A stretch of DNA of 22,819 nucleotides, taken from assembly GCA_035719045.1 (NCBI GenBank), contig DASTGO010000248.1, positions 1 to 22,819 of the forward strand. Reading direction: 5' to 3'. The position numbers were made by a program, and so were the translations under genes. Positions 1-7,638 of this stretch are shown here, one piece after another. Below the pieces are notes generated by a model, which had not been told where the DNA came from, made no database searches, and saw nothing but the letters and a program-made list of their open reading frames with translations. The number at the start of each line of letters is the position of its first letter. Position 1 is the first letter of the stretch. This DNA comes from DASTGO01 sp035719045 (GTDB lineage: Bacteria; Actinomycetota; Actinomycetes; Actinomycetales; Kineosporiaceae).

Positions 1-1608
1 CCCGAACCCCGCAACGAGCCCATCCTCGGCTACCCGCCGGGCAGCCTGGAGCGGGAGACCTTGCGGCGTCGCCTGGTCGAACTTGCTGGTACGCGGCTTG
101 ACTTGACAATGACCATCGATGGTAAGGAGCGCATGGCGGACGGCGACCCGATCGACGTCGTCGAGCCACACAATCGCCGCCACGTGCTCGGAATCACGCA
201 CAACGCCAGCCAGGCCGATGTCGCCGAGGCCGTGCGCGCGGCGAAGAACGCGGCGCCGATGTGGCGGCAACTGCCCTGGCCGGAGCGCGCCGCGATCTTC
301 CTTCGGGCGGCCGACCTGCTGGCCGGCCCCTGGCGGGACACCCTGAACGCGGCCACGATGCTCGGCCAGTCGAAGACGGCGCACCAGGCGGAGATCGACG
401 CCGCCTGCGAGCTCATCGACTTCTGGCGCTTCAACGTCCAGTACATGACGCGTATCTACGAGGAGCAGCCCATCTCCTCGCCGGGCGTCTGGAACCGGCT
501 CGAGTACCGCCCGCTCGAGGGCTTCGTCTTCGCCGTCACGCCGTTCAACTTCACCTCGATCGCCGGCAACCTCCCCACCTCGGTCGCGCTCATGGGCAAC
601 ACCGTCGTCTGGAAGCCGGCCTCGACCGCCGCCGTGAGCGCCCACTTCCTCATGAAGCTGTTCGAGGAGGCGGGCCTTCCGCCGGGCGTGATCAACCTCG
701 TGTACGGGAGCGGGAGCGCCGTCGGCGATCCGGCGCTCGCGAGCGACCACCTCGCCGGAATCCACTTCACCGGCTCGACGCCCGTCTTCCAGGGAATGTG
801 GAAGACCGTCGGCGAGAACATCGCCCGCTACCGCAACTACCCGCGAATCGTCGGCGAGACGGGCGGCAAGGACTTCATCGTCGCGCACCCGAGCGCCGAC
901 GCCGAGGCAGTTGCCACCGCCATCCTCCGCGGCTCCTTCGAGTATCAGGGCCAGAAGTGCTCTGCGGCCTCCCGCGTCTTCGCGCCTGCGAGCCTCTGGC
1001 CGCAGGTGCGGGACAGGGTCGTCGACGAGATCGGAGAGATGAAGATGGGAGACGTCGCCGACTTCTCGAACTTCGTCGGGGCGGTCATCGACGCCGGCTC
1101 GTTCGCAACGCAGAAGGAGGCGATCGACGAGGCCAAGGCATCCGGCGGCACCGCCCAGGTCATCGCGGGCGGCAACTACGACGACAGCGAGGGCTGGTTC
1201 GTCGAGCCGACGGTGATCGAGACGTCCGACCCGAGCTTCCGGACGATGCGGGACGAGCTGTTCGGCCCCGTCGTCACGGCTTTTGTCTACGACGACTCGC
1301 GCTACGACGACACGCTCGACCTGATCGACAGCGGGACGACCTACGGCCTGACGGGCGCCGTGTTCGCGCGCGACCTCGACGTGCTGGAGAGGACGCAGGA
1401 CCGGCTCCGCTACGCGGCGGGCAACTTCTACGTCAACGACAAGCCGACCGGGGCGGTCGTCGGTCAGCAGCCGTTCGGCGGGGCCAGGGCCTCCGGGACC
1501 AACGACAAGGCCGGTGCCGCCCAGAACCTGCTCCGGTGGACCTCGACCCGGTCGATCAAGGAGACGTTCGTGCCCCCGACCGACCACACCTACCCGCACA
1601 TGCAGTAG
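1..1608 (+). CDS. pruA: 1-pyrroline-5-carboxylate (L-glutamate gamma-semialdehyde) dehydrogenase, 5' end cut by window
   Basis: NAD-dependent oxidation of glutamate gamma-semialdehyde to glutamate, the second step of proline breakdown, in the cytosol. The frame is open from base 1. The visible product starts PEPRNEPILGY, which matches the N-terminus of PruA proteins, so only about 5-10 residues and the start codon are missing. The first in-frame start-like codon inside the window (TTG at 61) is therefore not the true start. Aldehyde dehydrogenase signatures are present: the VTPFNFTSIAGNLP cofactor region, the general-base Glu in GETGGKD (codon about 286), the catalytic Cys in GQKCSA (codon 320), and the C-terminal QQPFGGARASGTNDK typical of this subfamily. 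The visible 535 codons fit the usual length of about 540. Its product glutamate is the substrate of the gdh gene 830 bp downstream. Leucine codons include many CTC, whereas the neighbouring genes prefer CTG. Confidence 0.96.
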   Translation, partial: PEPRNEPILGYPPGSLERETLRRRLVELAGTRLDLTMTIDGKERMADGDPIDVVEPHNRRHVLGITHNASQADVAEAVRAAKNAAPMWRQLPWPERAAIFLRAADLLAGPWRDTLNAATMLGQSKTAHQAEIDAACELIDFWRFNVQYMTRIYEEQPISSPGVWNRLEYRPLEGFVFAVTPFNFTSIAGNLPTSVALMGNTVVWKPASTAAVSAHFLMKLFEEAGLPPGVINLVYGSGSAVGDPALASDHLAGIHFTGSTPVFQGMWKTVGENIARYRNYPRIVGETGGKDFIVAHPSADAEAVATAILRGSFEYQGQKCSAASRVFAPASLWPQVRDRVVDEIGEMKMGDVADFSNFVGAVIDAGSFATQKEAIDEAKASGGTAQVIAGGNYDDSEGWFVEPTVIETSDPSFRTMRDELFGPVVTAFVYDDSRYDDTLDLIDSGTTYGLTGAVFARDLDVLERTQDRLRYAAGNFYVNDKPTGAVVGQQPFGGARASGTNDKAGAAQNLLRWTSTRSIKETFVPPTDHTYPHMQ

Positions 1609-1647
1609 CCGCCGTCCCGGCGGTAGCCCCGCCCCGCCGGTCCGGTT

Positions 1648-1700
1648 GGGCACGGTGTGCCACCGCGCCCGTTTTCCGGGCGCTGTGTGCCACCGTGCCC
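1648..1700. repeat. 53-nt imperfect palindrome (copy 1), likely bidirectional terminator between pruA and the DUF2505 gene
   Basis: Two 24-nt arms flank a TTTTC loop; 20 of 24 arm positions are complementary. The outer ends are GGGCACGGTG and CACCGTGCCC. It lies 40 bp after the pruA stop and 36 bp beyond the stop of the convergent gene, so it could end both transcripts. A second element of exactly the same length, with the same ends and loop, lies at 7452-7504 after gdh. This makes it a member of a small dispersed family rather than a one-off terminator. Confidence 0.7.
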
Positions 1701-1718
1701 GGTCGGTCGGCGGCCTGC

Positions 1719-1734
1719 CCGGGCTCAGGCCCGG
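1719..1734 (-). terminator. short GC hairpin next to the stop of the DUF2505 gene
   Basis: Perfect 6-bp stem CCGGGC / GCCCGG around a TCAG loop, immediately downstream of the minus-strand stop codon at 1736. There is no T-run, which is usual for actinobacterial hairpins. It may act together with the larger palindrome at 1648-1700. Confidence 0.35.
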
Positions 1735-1735
1735 T

Positions 1736-2233
1736 TCACCCGTCGGCGAGCCAGGCCTGGGCGGTGCGCTGCTCGGCTCGGACGGCGGCCAGGATCGCCG
1801 GTTCGGCGGCCTTCTCGATCCTGCCCCCGACCAGGGGGACCGACGCCTTCAGGTCCCCCTGGACGGACTGCCGGGACCCGGTCCCGTTCGGCTCCAGCCG
1901 CAGCGTGGCGGTGAACCGGAGCGGAGCTCCGGCGATCTCCACGACGGCGGTCCCCTCCCGGCTGCCGTCCGGCCCCGGACCGGCCCAGTCGTCCACCTGG
2001 GTCACCCGGAGGGTGGGACCGACCAGGGACTTCACGAAGTCGGGGACGCCGTCGGCGGGCAGGGTCCGGTGCGAGCGCACCAGGGCACCGCCGTCGTCGT
2101 ACTCCTCGACCTCGACCTCGTGGTCCAGTGCGCCGGTGGCCTGGCACTTGCGTTCCTGGAAGCTGACGTCGCTGATCATCCGGAAGACGGTCCCGGGGTC
2201 GGCGTCGTAGTGGATCTCGGCGGTGATGCGCAC
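1736..2233 (-). CDS. DUF2505 domain protein (SRPBCC/START-like fold)
   Basis: A 165-residue protein matching the actinobacterial DUF2505 family, predicted to take an SRPBCC-type helix-grip fold that binds hydrophobic ligands. The biochemical role is unknown. The N-terminus MRITAEIHYDADPGTVFRMISD is the typical first strand and helix, with the FQERKCQATGA segment after it; the C-terminal helix (AEPAILAAVRAEQRTAQAWL) closes the domain. No signal peptide or membrane segment is seen, so it is probably cytosolic. The start is GTG at 2233. There is no Shine-Dalgarno sequence, but TAGCGT (a TANNNT -10 box) ends 6 nt before the GTG on this strand, which points to a leaderless transcript. It is divergent from gdh and convergent with pruA. 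The family call is from sequence resemblance; function is not inferred. Confidence 0.85.
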   Translation of the reverse strand: MRITAEIHYDADPGTVFRMISDVSFQERKCQATGALDHEVEVEEYDDGGALVRSHRTLPADGVPDFVKSLVGPTLRVTQVDDWAGPGPDGSREGTAVVEIAGAPLRFTATLRLEPNGTGSRQSVQGDLKASVPLVGGRIEKAAEPAILAAVRAEQRTAQAWLADG

Positions 2234-2239
2234 GCCCGA

Positions 2240-2245
2240 ACGCTA
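2240..2245 (-). promoter_or_regulatory. -10 box of a leaderless promoter for the DUF2505 gene
   Basis: On the minus strand the sequence reads TAGCGT, then TCGGGC (6 nt), then the GTG start codon. A TANNNT hexamer 6-7 nt before the start codon is the hallmark of leaderless actinobacterial transcripts. No clear -35 is visible, and none is required for this class. Confidence 0.5.
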
Positions 2246-2269
2246 CCGGCAGGCCCGGAGGAGTGCCGC

Positions 2270-2321
2270 GATGTGGCCCTGGTCACCCCTGGAGAGAGTG
2301 AGGATGTGGCCTGCGTCACCC
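2270..2321. promoter_or_regulatory. pair of 19-nt direct repeats upstream of gdh, candidate operator
   Basis: GATGTGGCCCTGGTCACCC (2270-2288) and GATGTGGCCTGCGTCACCC (2303-2321) differ at four positions and start exactly 33 bp apart, about three helical turns. Each has a weak internal dyad (GTGGCC / GGTCAC in the first). They sit just upstream of a palindrome containing a -10-like TATAGA. The spacing on one DNA face suggests a regulator binding twice. No regulator is identified. Confidence 0.4.
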
Positions 2322-2335
2322 GCTATAGATAGCGG
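2320..2335 (+). promoter_or_regulatory. palindrome with -10-like TATAGA, possible gdh promoter
   Basis: CCGCTATAGATAGCGG is a perfect dyad of 6-bp arms around TAGA. TATAGA at 2324-2329 resembles a -10 box in an otherwise GC-rich spacer. No good -35 lies 17 bp upstream, so any promoter here would probably need the activator suggested by the adjacent repeats. A second perfect dyad, GCGTTGACCAACGC, lies at 2360-2373, downstream of it. Confidence 0.35.
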
Positions 2336-2436
2336 TAGACAACGGGAACGGCGGTGCGGGCGTTGACCAACGCCTGGGTATCGTCACGTTCGACGGGCGG
2401 GCAACGGCGCCGGCCCCGGGGGTAGTGAGGCGTGCC

Positions 2437-5400
2437 ATGACAGCGACCCATCAGACGGATCGAGAACAGATCATCGACAGGGCCGCCCAGGCCGGGGAGC
2501 GTCAGGGGTGCCGGGAGCCCGGCCTACGCCCGTTCCTCGCCCGCTACTACCGCCACGTCGCTCTTGAGGACCTGCGCGACCGGGATCCGGTGGACCTGGT
2601 GGGTGCCGCCCTCTCCCACCGCCAGCTGGCCTCCTTCCGGCCACGAGGGGTGGCCAACGTCCGGGTGTTCACCCCGACCGTCGACGAGCACGCCTGGGCC
2701 TGCGGGCACACGGTGGTCGAGGTCGCCACCGACGACATGCCCTTCCTGGTGGACTCGATCAACGCCGAGCTGTCCCGGCTGGACCGGGCGATCCACCTCG
2801 TCGTGCATCCGCAGGTCGTGGTCCGCCGGGACGTCACCGGAAACCTGCTGGAGATCCTTGACCTGTCCGCCTCCGGCTTCGCCACCGGCGAACACCCCCG
2901 CGACGCGCTGGTCGAGTCGTGGACCCATGTCGAGATCGACCGGGTCACCCACCCCGACGACCTGGAGGACATCGCGGCCAGCCTGAGCCGGGTGCTGGAG
3001 GACGTCCGGGTGGCCGTGGAGGACTGGCCCCGGATGCGGCAGCGGGCGCAGGAGATCGCCGAGGAGCTGTCCGCCAACCCGCCCGCCGGGATCGAGGCGG
3101 ACCAGGTCGGCGAGGTCCGCCGGCTGCTGGACTGGCTGGCCGACGAGCACTTCACCTTCGTCGGGTACCGGGACTACAAGCTGGAGGTCCGCGACGGGCA
3201 TGACGTGCTGGTCGGGCAGACCGGCACCGGGCTGGGCATCCTGCGCTACGACCAGATGCACTCCAGCAGCTTCGACCGGCTGACCAAGCAGGCCCGGTCG
3301 AAGGCCCGCGAGAAGCGGCTGCTGGTGCTGACCAAGGCGAACTCCCGGGCCACCGTGCACCGCCCGTCCTACCTGGACTACGTCGGGGTGAAGGTGTTCG
3401 ACGCCGCGGGCGAGGTGATCGGGGAGCGGCGCTTCCTCGGCCTGTTCGCCTCCAGCGTCTACACCGACAGCGTGCGCCGGATCCCGGTGGTGGAACGCAA
3501 GGTGGCCGCCGTCCTGGCCCGGTCCGGGTTCTCCCTGGACAGCCACTCCGGCAAGGACCTGCTGCAGATCCTGGAGACCTACCCCCGGGACGAGCTGTTC
3601 GAGATCGGCGTCGACGAGCTGTACGAGATCGCGATCGCCGTCATGCACCTGCAGGAGCGCAGGCGCACCCGGCTGTTCATGCGCACCGACGAGTACGGCC
3701 GGTACGTGTCCTGCCTGGTCTTCCTGCCCCGCGACCGGTACACCACCGCGGTCCGGCTGAGGATGGAGGACATCCTCCGCTCGGCGTTCAAGGGCTCCCA
3801 CGTCGACTACAGCACCCGGGTGACCGAGTCGGTGCTGGCCCGGCTGCACTTCATCGTCCGGATGGAGCCGGGCACCCCGCTGCCCTACGTCGACCCCGAC
3901 GAGCTGGAGGGCCGCCTGGTCGAGGCCACCCGCTCCTGGGACGAGGACCTCGGCGACGCGCTGCGCACCGAGACCGGCGAGGAGGAGGCCGCCCGCCTGC
4001 AGCGGGTCTGGGGCCGGGGCTTCCCCGAGGCCTACAAGGAGGACTTCCCGGCGAGGGTCGCCGTCTCCGACCTGCGCCGGATCGAGGACCTGCTGCCGGG
4101 TGAGGCACAGTCGCAGGCCCCCGGGGCGGGCATCATCCCCGGCGAGGCGCTGGGGATGAACCTCTACGAGCCGGTCGGGGCCGGACCGGGGGAGCGCCGG
4201 TTCAAGCTGTACCGGCTGGCCCCGCTGTCGCTGACCGCGGTCCTGCCGTACCTGGCCCACCTGGGCGTCGAGGTGGTCGACGAGCGCCCGTACCAACTGG
4301 AGCGGGCCGACGGGCTGGTCGCCCACGTCTACGACTTCGGGTTGCGCTACCCCGGCGGGATCGAGATGCCGGACCGGGCCCGGGAGCAGTTCAGCGAGGC
4401 GTTCGCGGCGGCCTGGGCAGGCCAGGCGGAGTCGGACGGCTTCGACCGGCTGGTGCTGCGCGCAGGGCTGACCTGGCGCCAGGTGGTGGTGCTGCGGGCG
4501 TACGCGAAGTACCTGCGCCAGACCCGGAGCACGTTCAGCCAGGACTACATCGAGCAGTGCCTGTCCGCGAACGTGGCGATCGTCCGGCTGCTGGTCCGGC
4601 TGTTCGAGGCCCGCCTCGACCCGGACCTGCCGGCCGAGGGGCGCCAGGAAGTGTCCGACGCGCTGGTGGCGGAGATCGGGGCGGGGCTGGACGGCGTCGC
4701 CAGCCTGGACCACGACCGGATCCTGCGGGCCTACCTGGGCCTCGTCCTGGCCACCCTGCGGACCAACTTCTTCCAGACCGAACCGGTCCCCGGTGCGGCT
4801 GCGGGCATCAGCCGGCCGAAGGCGTACGTGTCCTTCAAGCTGGACCCGCAGGCCGTCCCCGACCTGCCGCAGCCCCGCCCGGCCTTCGAGATCTTCGTGT
4901 ACTCCCCGCGGATGGAGGGCGTGCACCTGCGGTTCGGCAAGGTGGCCCGGGGCGGGCTGCGCTGGAGCGACCGGCGGGAGGACTTCCGCACCGAGATCCT
5001 GGGCCTGGTCAAGGCGCAGATGGTGAAGAACGCGGTGATCGTGCCGACCGGCGCCAAGGGAGGGTTCGTCTGCAAGAACCTGCCCGATCCGGCGGTGGAC
5101 CGGGATGCCTGGCTCGCCGAGGGGGTCGCCTGCTACCAGACCTTCATCTGCGGCCTGCTCGACATCACCGACAACCTGGTGTCCGCCACGGACGGCGAGG
5201 GTGGTTCCGGCGGGGACGGCGTGGCCGCCTCCGGGCAGCAGTTGGTCCTGCCGCCGCCGCGGGTGGTCCGCCACGACGGGGACGACACCTACCTGGTGGT
5301 GGCCGCGGACAAGGGCACCGCCTCCTTCTCGGACATCGCCAACGGGGTGTCCCGGTCCTACGGCTTCTGGCTGGGTGACGCGTTCGCCTCCGGTGGGTCC

Positions 5401-7410
5401 GTCGGCTACGACCACAAGGCGATGGGGATCACCGCGAAGGGTGCCTGGGAGAGCGTCAGGCGCCACTTCAGGGAACTCGGCCGGGACGTGCAGAGTGAGG
5501 ACTTCACCGTCGTCGGCATCGGCGACATGAGCGGGGACGTGTTCGGCAACGGCATGCTGCTCAGCCGGCACATCACGCTGGTGGCGGCGTTCGACCACCG
5601 GCACGTCTTCCTCGACCCCGATCCCGACCCGGAGTCGTCCTTCGCCGAGCGGCAGCGCCTGTTCGCCCTGCCGAGGTCCTCCTGGGCCGACTACGACGCG
5701 TCGCTGATCTCGGCCGGTGGCGGGGTGTACCCGCGGACGGCGAAGTCCATCCCGGTCAGCCCGGCTGTCGGCGCCCGGCTCGGGCTGGCGGCGACGGTGA
5801 CCGCGCTGACCCCGGCCGAGCTGATCACCGCGATCCTGTCGGCCCCGGCGGACCTGCTGTGGAACGGCGGCATCGGGACCTACGTGAAGGCCTCCACGGA
5901 GTCCCACGCCGACGTCGGTGACAAGGCCAACGACGTGATCCGGGTGGACGCCAGGGATCTGCGGGTCCGGGTGATCGGCGAGGGCGGCAACCTCGGGCTG
6001 TCCCAGCTCGGCCGGGTGGAGGCCGCGCTGCACGGGGTCCGGGTGAACACCGATGCGTTCGACAACTCGGCGGGCGTGGACTGTTCCGACCACGAGGTCA
6101 ACATCAAGATCCTCCTGGACCGGATCCTCGCGGCCGGGGACCTCACCGAGAAGCAGCGCAACGGGCTGCTCGCCGAGATGACCGACGACGTCGGCCGGAT
6201 GGTGCTGCGGGACAACTACGAGCAGAACGTCCTGCTCGGCAACGCCCGCAAGCAGTCCCACCAGATGCTCAGCGTGCACCAGCGGTTCATGCGGTCCCTG
6301 GAGTCCCGCAAGATCCTCAACCGGAAACTGGAGTACCTGCCCAGCGACGCCGGGCTGTCCGCGCGCGGCGACGAGGACCTCGGGCTGACCTCCCCGGAGT
6401 TCTCGGTGCTGGTCGCCTACGCGAAGATCGCGCTCAAGGAGGACCTGCTGGCCAGCGATCTGCCGGACGACCCGTGGTTCGCCCGGATCCTGCGGGACTA
6501 CTTCCCGCCGGGGCTGGTCGACCGCTACGCCGACCGGCTGACCTCCCACCCGCTGCGCCGGGAGATCACCGCGACCTGCCTGGTGAACGAGCTGGTCAAC
6601 CGGGGCGGGATCACCTTCGCCTTCCGCGCCCAGGAGGAGACCGCGGCAACCCCCGAGCAGGTGGCCCGCGCGTACACCGTCTGCCGTGAGGTGTTCGACC
6701 TCAAGGGGTTCGTGGCGGAGGTCGAGGCGCTGGACAACGTGGTGTCCACCGACGCCCAGACCGTGCTGTACCTGGAGTTCCGCCGGCTGCTGGACCGCGC
6801 GGTGCGGTGGTTCCTGCAGACCCGTCCCGGGCGGCTGGACATCGGCGCCGAGATCGCCCGGTTCGGTCCGGTCGTGGCGCAGCTCGGCCCACGGATGTCG
6901 GAGCTGACCCTCGGCGTGGAGCGCAGGGCCGTGCAGGAGCACGCCGAGCAACTGGTCAAGCTCGGCATCCCCGACGACCTGGCGCTGCGCGGGGCCACCC
7001 TGCTGCCGAGCTTCATGCTGCTGGACATCACCGAGATCGCCGGCCTGCAGCAGGTGCCGGCCGATGAGGTCGCCCAGGTCTACCTGACCCTGTCCGAGCG
7101 GTATGCCGTGGACGCCATGCTGACCCGGATCAGCGGGCTGAACCGTGGTGACCGCTGGCAGGCCCTGGCACGGGCGGCGCTGCGGTACGACCTCTACGCG
7201 GCGCTGGAGTCGCTGACCACGGCCGTGCTCACCGCGACGGCCCCGGGCGAGCCCCTGGACCGGGTCAGGCAGTGGGAGCAGGAGAACTCCGCCGCCGTGG
7301 CCCGGGCCGCGCAGACCCTCGAGGAGGTCCGCCGGCTGGAGACCGGCGACATCGCCTCGCTCTCGGTCGCCCTGCGTACCCTGCGCGGCGTGGTCCGCTC
7401 GACCACCTGA
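2437..7410 (+). CDS. gdh: NAD-specific glutamate dehydrogenase, large (GDH-180) type
   Basis: Oxidative deamination of L-glutamate to 2-oxoglutarate and ammonium with NAD+, feeding amino-acid carbon into the TCA cycle; cytosolic. The 1657 residues fit the 160-180-kDa GDH family. The N-terminal half (to about residue 700) carries the ACT-like regulatory regions of this family (for example DDMPFLVDSINAEL and the FTFVGYRDY region). The catalytic core contains VKNAVIVPTGAKGGF (about 860-876) with the substrate Lys region, GIGDMSGDVFGNGML (about 1028-1042) for the dinucleotide-binding part, WNGGIGTYVK (about 1143) and GEGGNLGLSQLGR (about 1182). A long helical C-terminal region follows. ATG at 2437 is preferred because GAGG lies 6 nt upstream; an in-frame GTG at 2425 is the alternative. 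The location near pruA suggests coordinated proline/glutamate use. No frameshift was seen. Confidence 0.96.
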   Translation: MTATHQTDREQIIDRAAQAGERQGCREPGLRPFLARYYRHVALEDLRDRDPVDLVGAALSHRQLASFRPRGVANVRVFTPTVDEHAWACGHTVVEVATDDMPFLVDSINAELSRLDRAIHLVVHPQVVVRRDVTGNLLEILDLSASGFATGEHPRDALVESWTHVEIDRVTHPDDLEDIAASLSRVLEDVRVAVEDWPRMRQRAQEIAEELSANPPAGIEADQVGEVRRLLDWLADEHFTFVGYRDYKLEVRDGHDVLVGQTGTGLGILRYDQMHSSSFDRLTKQARSKAREKRLLVLTKANSRATVHRPSYLDYVGVKVFDAAGEVIGERRFLGLFASSVYTDSVRRIPVVERKVAAVLARSGFSLDSHSGKDLLQILETYPRDELFEIGVDELYEIAIAVMHLQERRRTRLFMRTDEYGRYVSCLVFLPRDRYTTAVRLRMEDILRSAFKGSHVDYSTRVTESVLARLHFIVRMEPGTPLPYVDPDELEGRLVEATRSWDEDLGDALRTETGEEEAARLQRVWGRGFPEAYKEDFPARVAVSDLRRIEDLLPGEAQSQAPGAGIIPGEALGMNLYEPVGAGPGERRFKLYRLAPLSLTAVLPYLAHLGVEVVDERPYQLERADGLVAHVYDFGLRYPGGIEMPDRAREQFSEAFAAAWAGQAESDGFDRLVLRAGLTWRQVVVLRAYAKYLRQTRSTFSQDYIEQCLSANVAIVRLLVRLFEARLDPDLPAEGRQEVSDALVAEIGAGLDGVASLDHDRILRAYLGLVLATLRTNFFQTEPVPGAAAGISRPKAYVSFKLDPQAVPDLPQPRPAFEIFVYSPRMEGVHLRFGKVARGGLRWSDRREDFRTEILGLVKAQMVKNAVIVPTGAKGGFVCKNLPDPAVDRDAWLAEGVACYQTFICGLLDITDNLVSATDGEGGSGGDGVAASGQQLVLPPPRVVRHDGDDTYLVVAADKGTASFSDIANGVSRSYGFWLGDAFASGGSVGYDHKAMGITAKGAWESVRRHFRELGRDVQSEDFTVVGIGDMSGDVFGNGMLLSRHITLVAAFDHRHVFLDPDPDPESSFAERQRLFALPRSSWADYDASLISAGGGVYPRTAKSIPVSPAVGARLGLAATVTALTPAELITAILSAPADLLWNGGIGTYVKASTESHADVGDKANDVIRVDARDLRVRVIGEGGNLGLSQLGRVEAALHGVRVNTDAFDNSAGVDCSDHEVNIKILLDRILAAGDLTEKQRNGLLAEMTDDVGRMVLRDNYEQNVLLGNARKQSHQMLSVHQRFMRSLESRKILNRKLEYLPSDAGLSARGDEDLGLTSPEFSVLVAYAKIALKEDLLASDLPDDPWFARILRDYFPPGLVDRYADRLTSHPLRREITATCLVNELVNRGGITFAFRAQEETAATPEQVARAYTVCREVFDLKGFVAEVEALDNVVSTDAQTVLYLEFRRLLDRAVRWFLQTRPGRLDIGAEIARFGPVVAQLGPRMSELTLGVERRAVQEHAEQLVKLGIPDDLALRGATLLPSFMLLDITEIAGLQQVPADEVAQVYLTLSERYAVDAMLTRISGLNRGDRWQALARAALRYDLYAALESLTTAVLTATAPGEPLDRVRQWEQENSAAVARAAQTLEEVRRLETGDIASLSVALRTLRGVVRSTT

Positions 7411-7451
7411 CCCCGCCCGACGCCGCCCCGCCTGACCCTGCCCCCTGCCTC

Positions 7452-7504
7452 GGGCGCGGTGGCACCTGATGCCCGCTTTCCGGGCACGCGGTGCCACCGC
7501 GCCC
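7452..7504. repeat. 53-nt imperfect palindrome (copy 2), probable gdh terminator
   Basis: Same length and plan as the element at 1648-1700: outer ends GGGCGCGGTG and CACCGCGCCC, central CCCGCTTTCCGGG, and 21 of 24 arm positions complementary. It begins 41 bp after the gdh stop. The two copies agree at the ends and centre but differ in the middle of the arms, where changes mostly keep base pairing. Confidence 0.7.
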
Positions 7505-7518
7505 AGGCTTGGCGGGTG

Positions 7519-7538
7519 TTGATCTCCCGGCGGATCAA
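7519..7538. repeat. inverted repeat upstream of pdtaS
   Basis: TTGATC and GATCAA are perfect 6-bp arms separated by 8 bp. A further 7-bp dyad (GTCCGGG at 7586-7592 / CCCGGAC at 7611-7617) lies between it and the pdtaS promoter. Either may be an operator or part of the gdh termination region; nothing decides between these. Confidence 0.35.
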
Positions 7539-7626
7539 GGGATGACGGTCGGTGTGGAGGATCGCGCAGGGCGGTCGGCTGGGCCGTCCGGGGGACCGGG
7601 CCGTCAGCCGCCCGGACGGGCAGCCC

Positions 7627-7632
7627 TAACCT
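7627..7632 (+). promoter_or_regulatory. -10 box of a leaderless pdtaS promoter
   Basis: TAACCT is followed by 6 nt (GGACGG) and then the GTG start at 7639, the TANNNT-N6-start pattern of leaderless actinobacterial genes. The GGACGG abutting the start is too close to serve as a Shine-Dalgarno sequence. No clear -35 is seen. Confidence 0.55.
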
Positions 7633-7638
7633 GGACGG

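Noticed and set aside
1514..2332. Plus-strand frame across the pruA end and the DUF2505 gene
   Set aside because: It is the antisense shadow of the DUF2505 gene, with no ribosome site and a low-complexity product.
2376..2381. GGGTAT as a SigB/SigF-type -10 before gdh
   Set aside because: No GTTT-like -35 is found 14-16 bp upstream.
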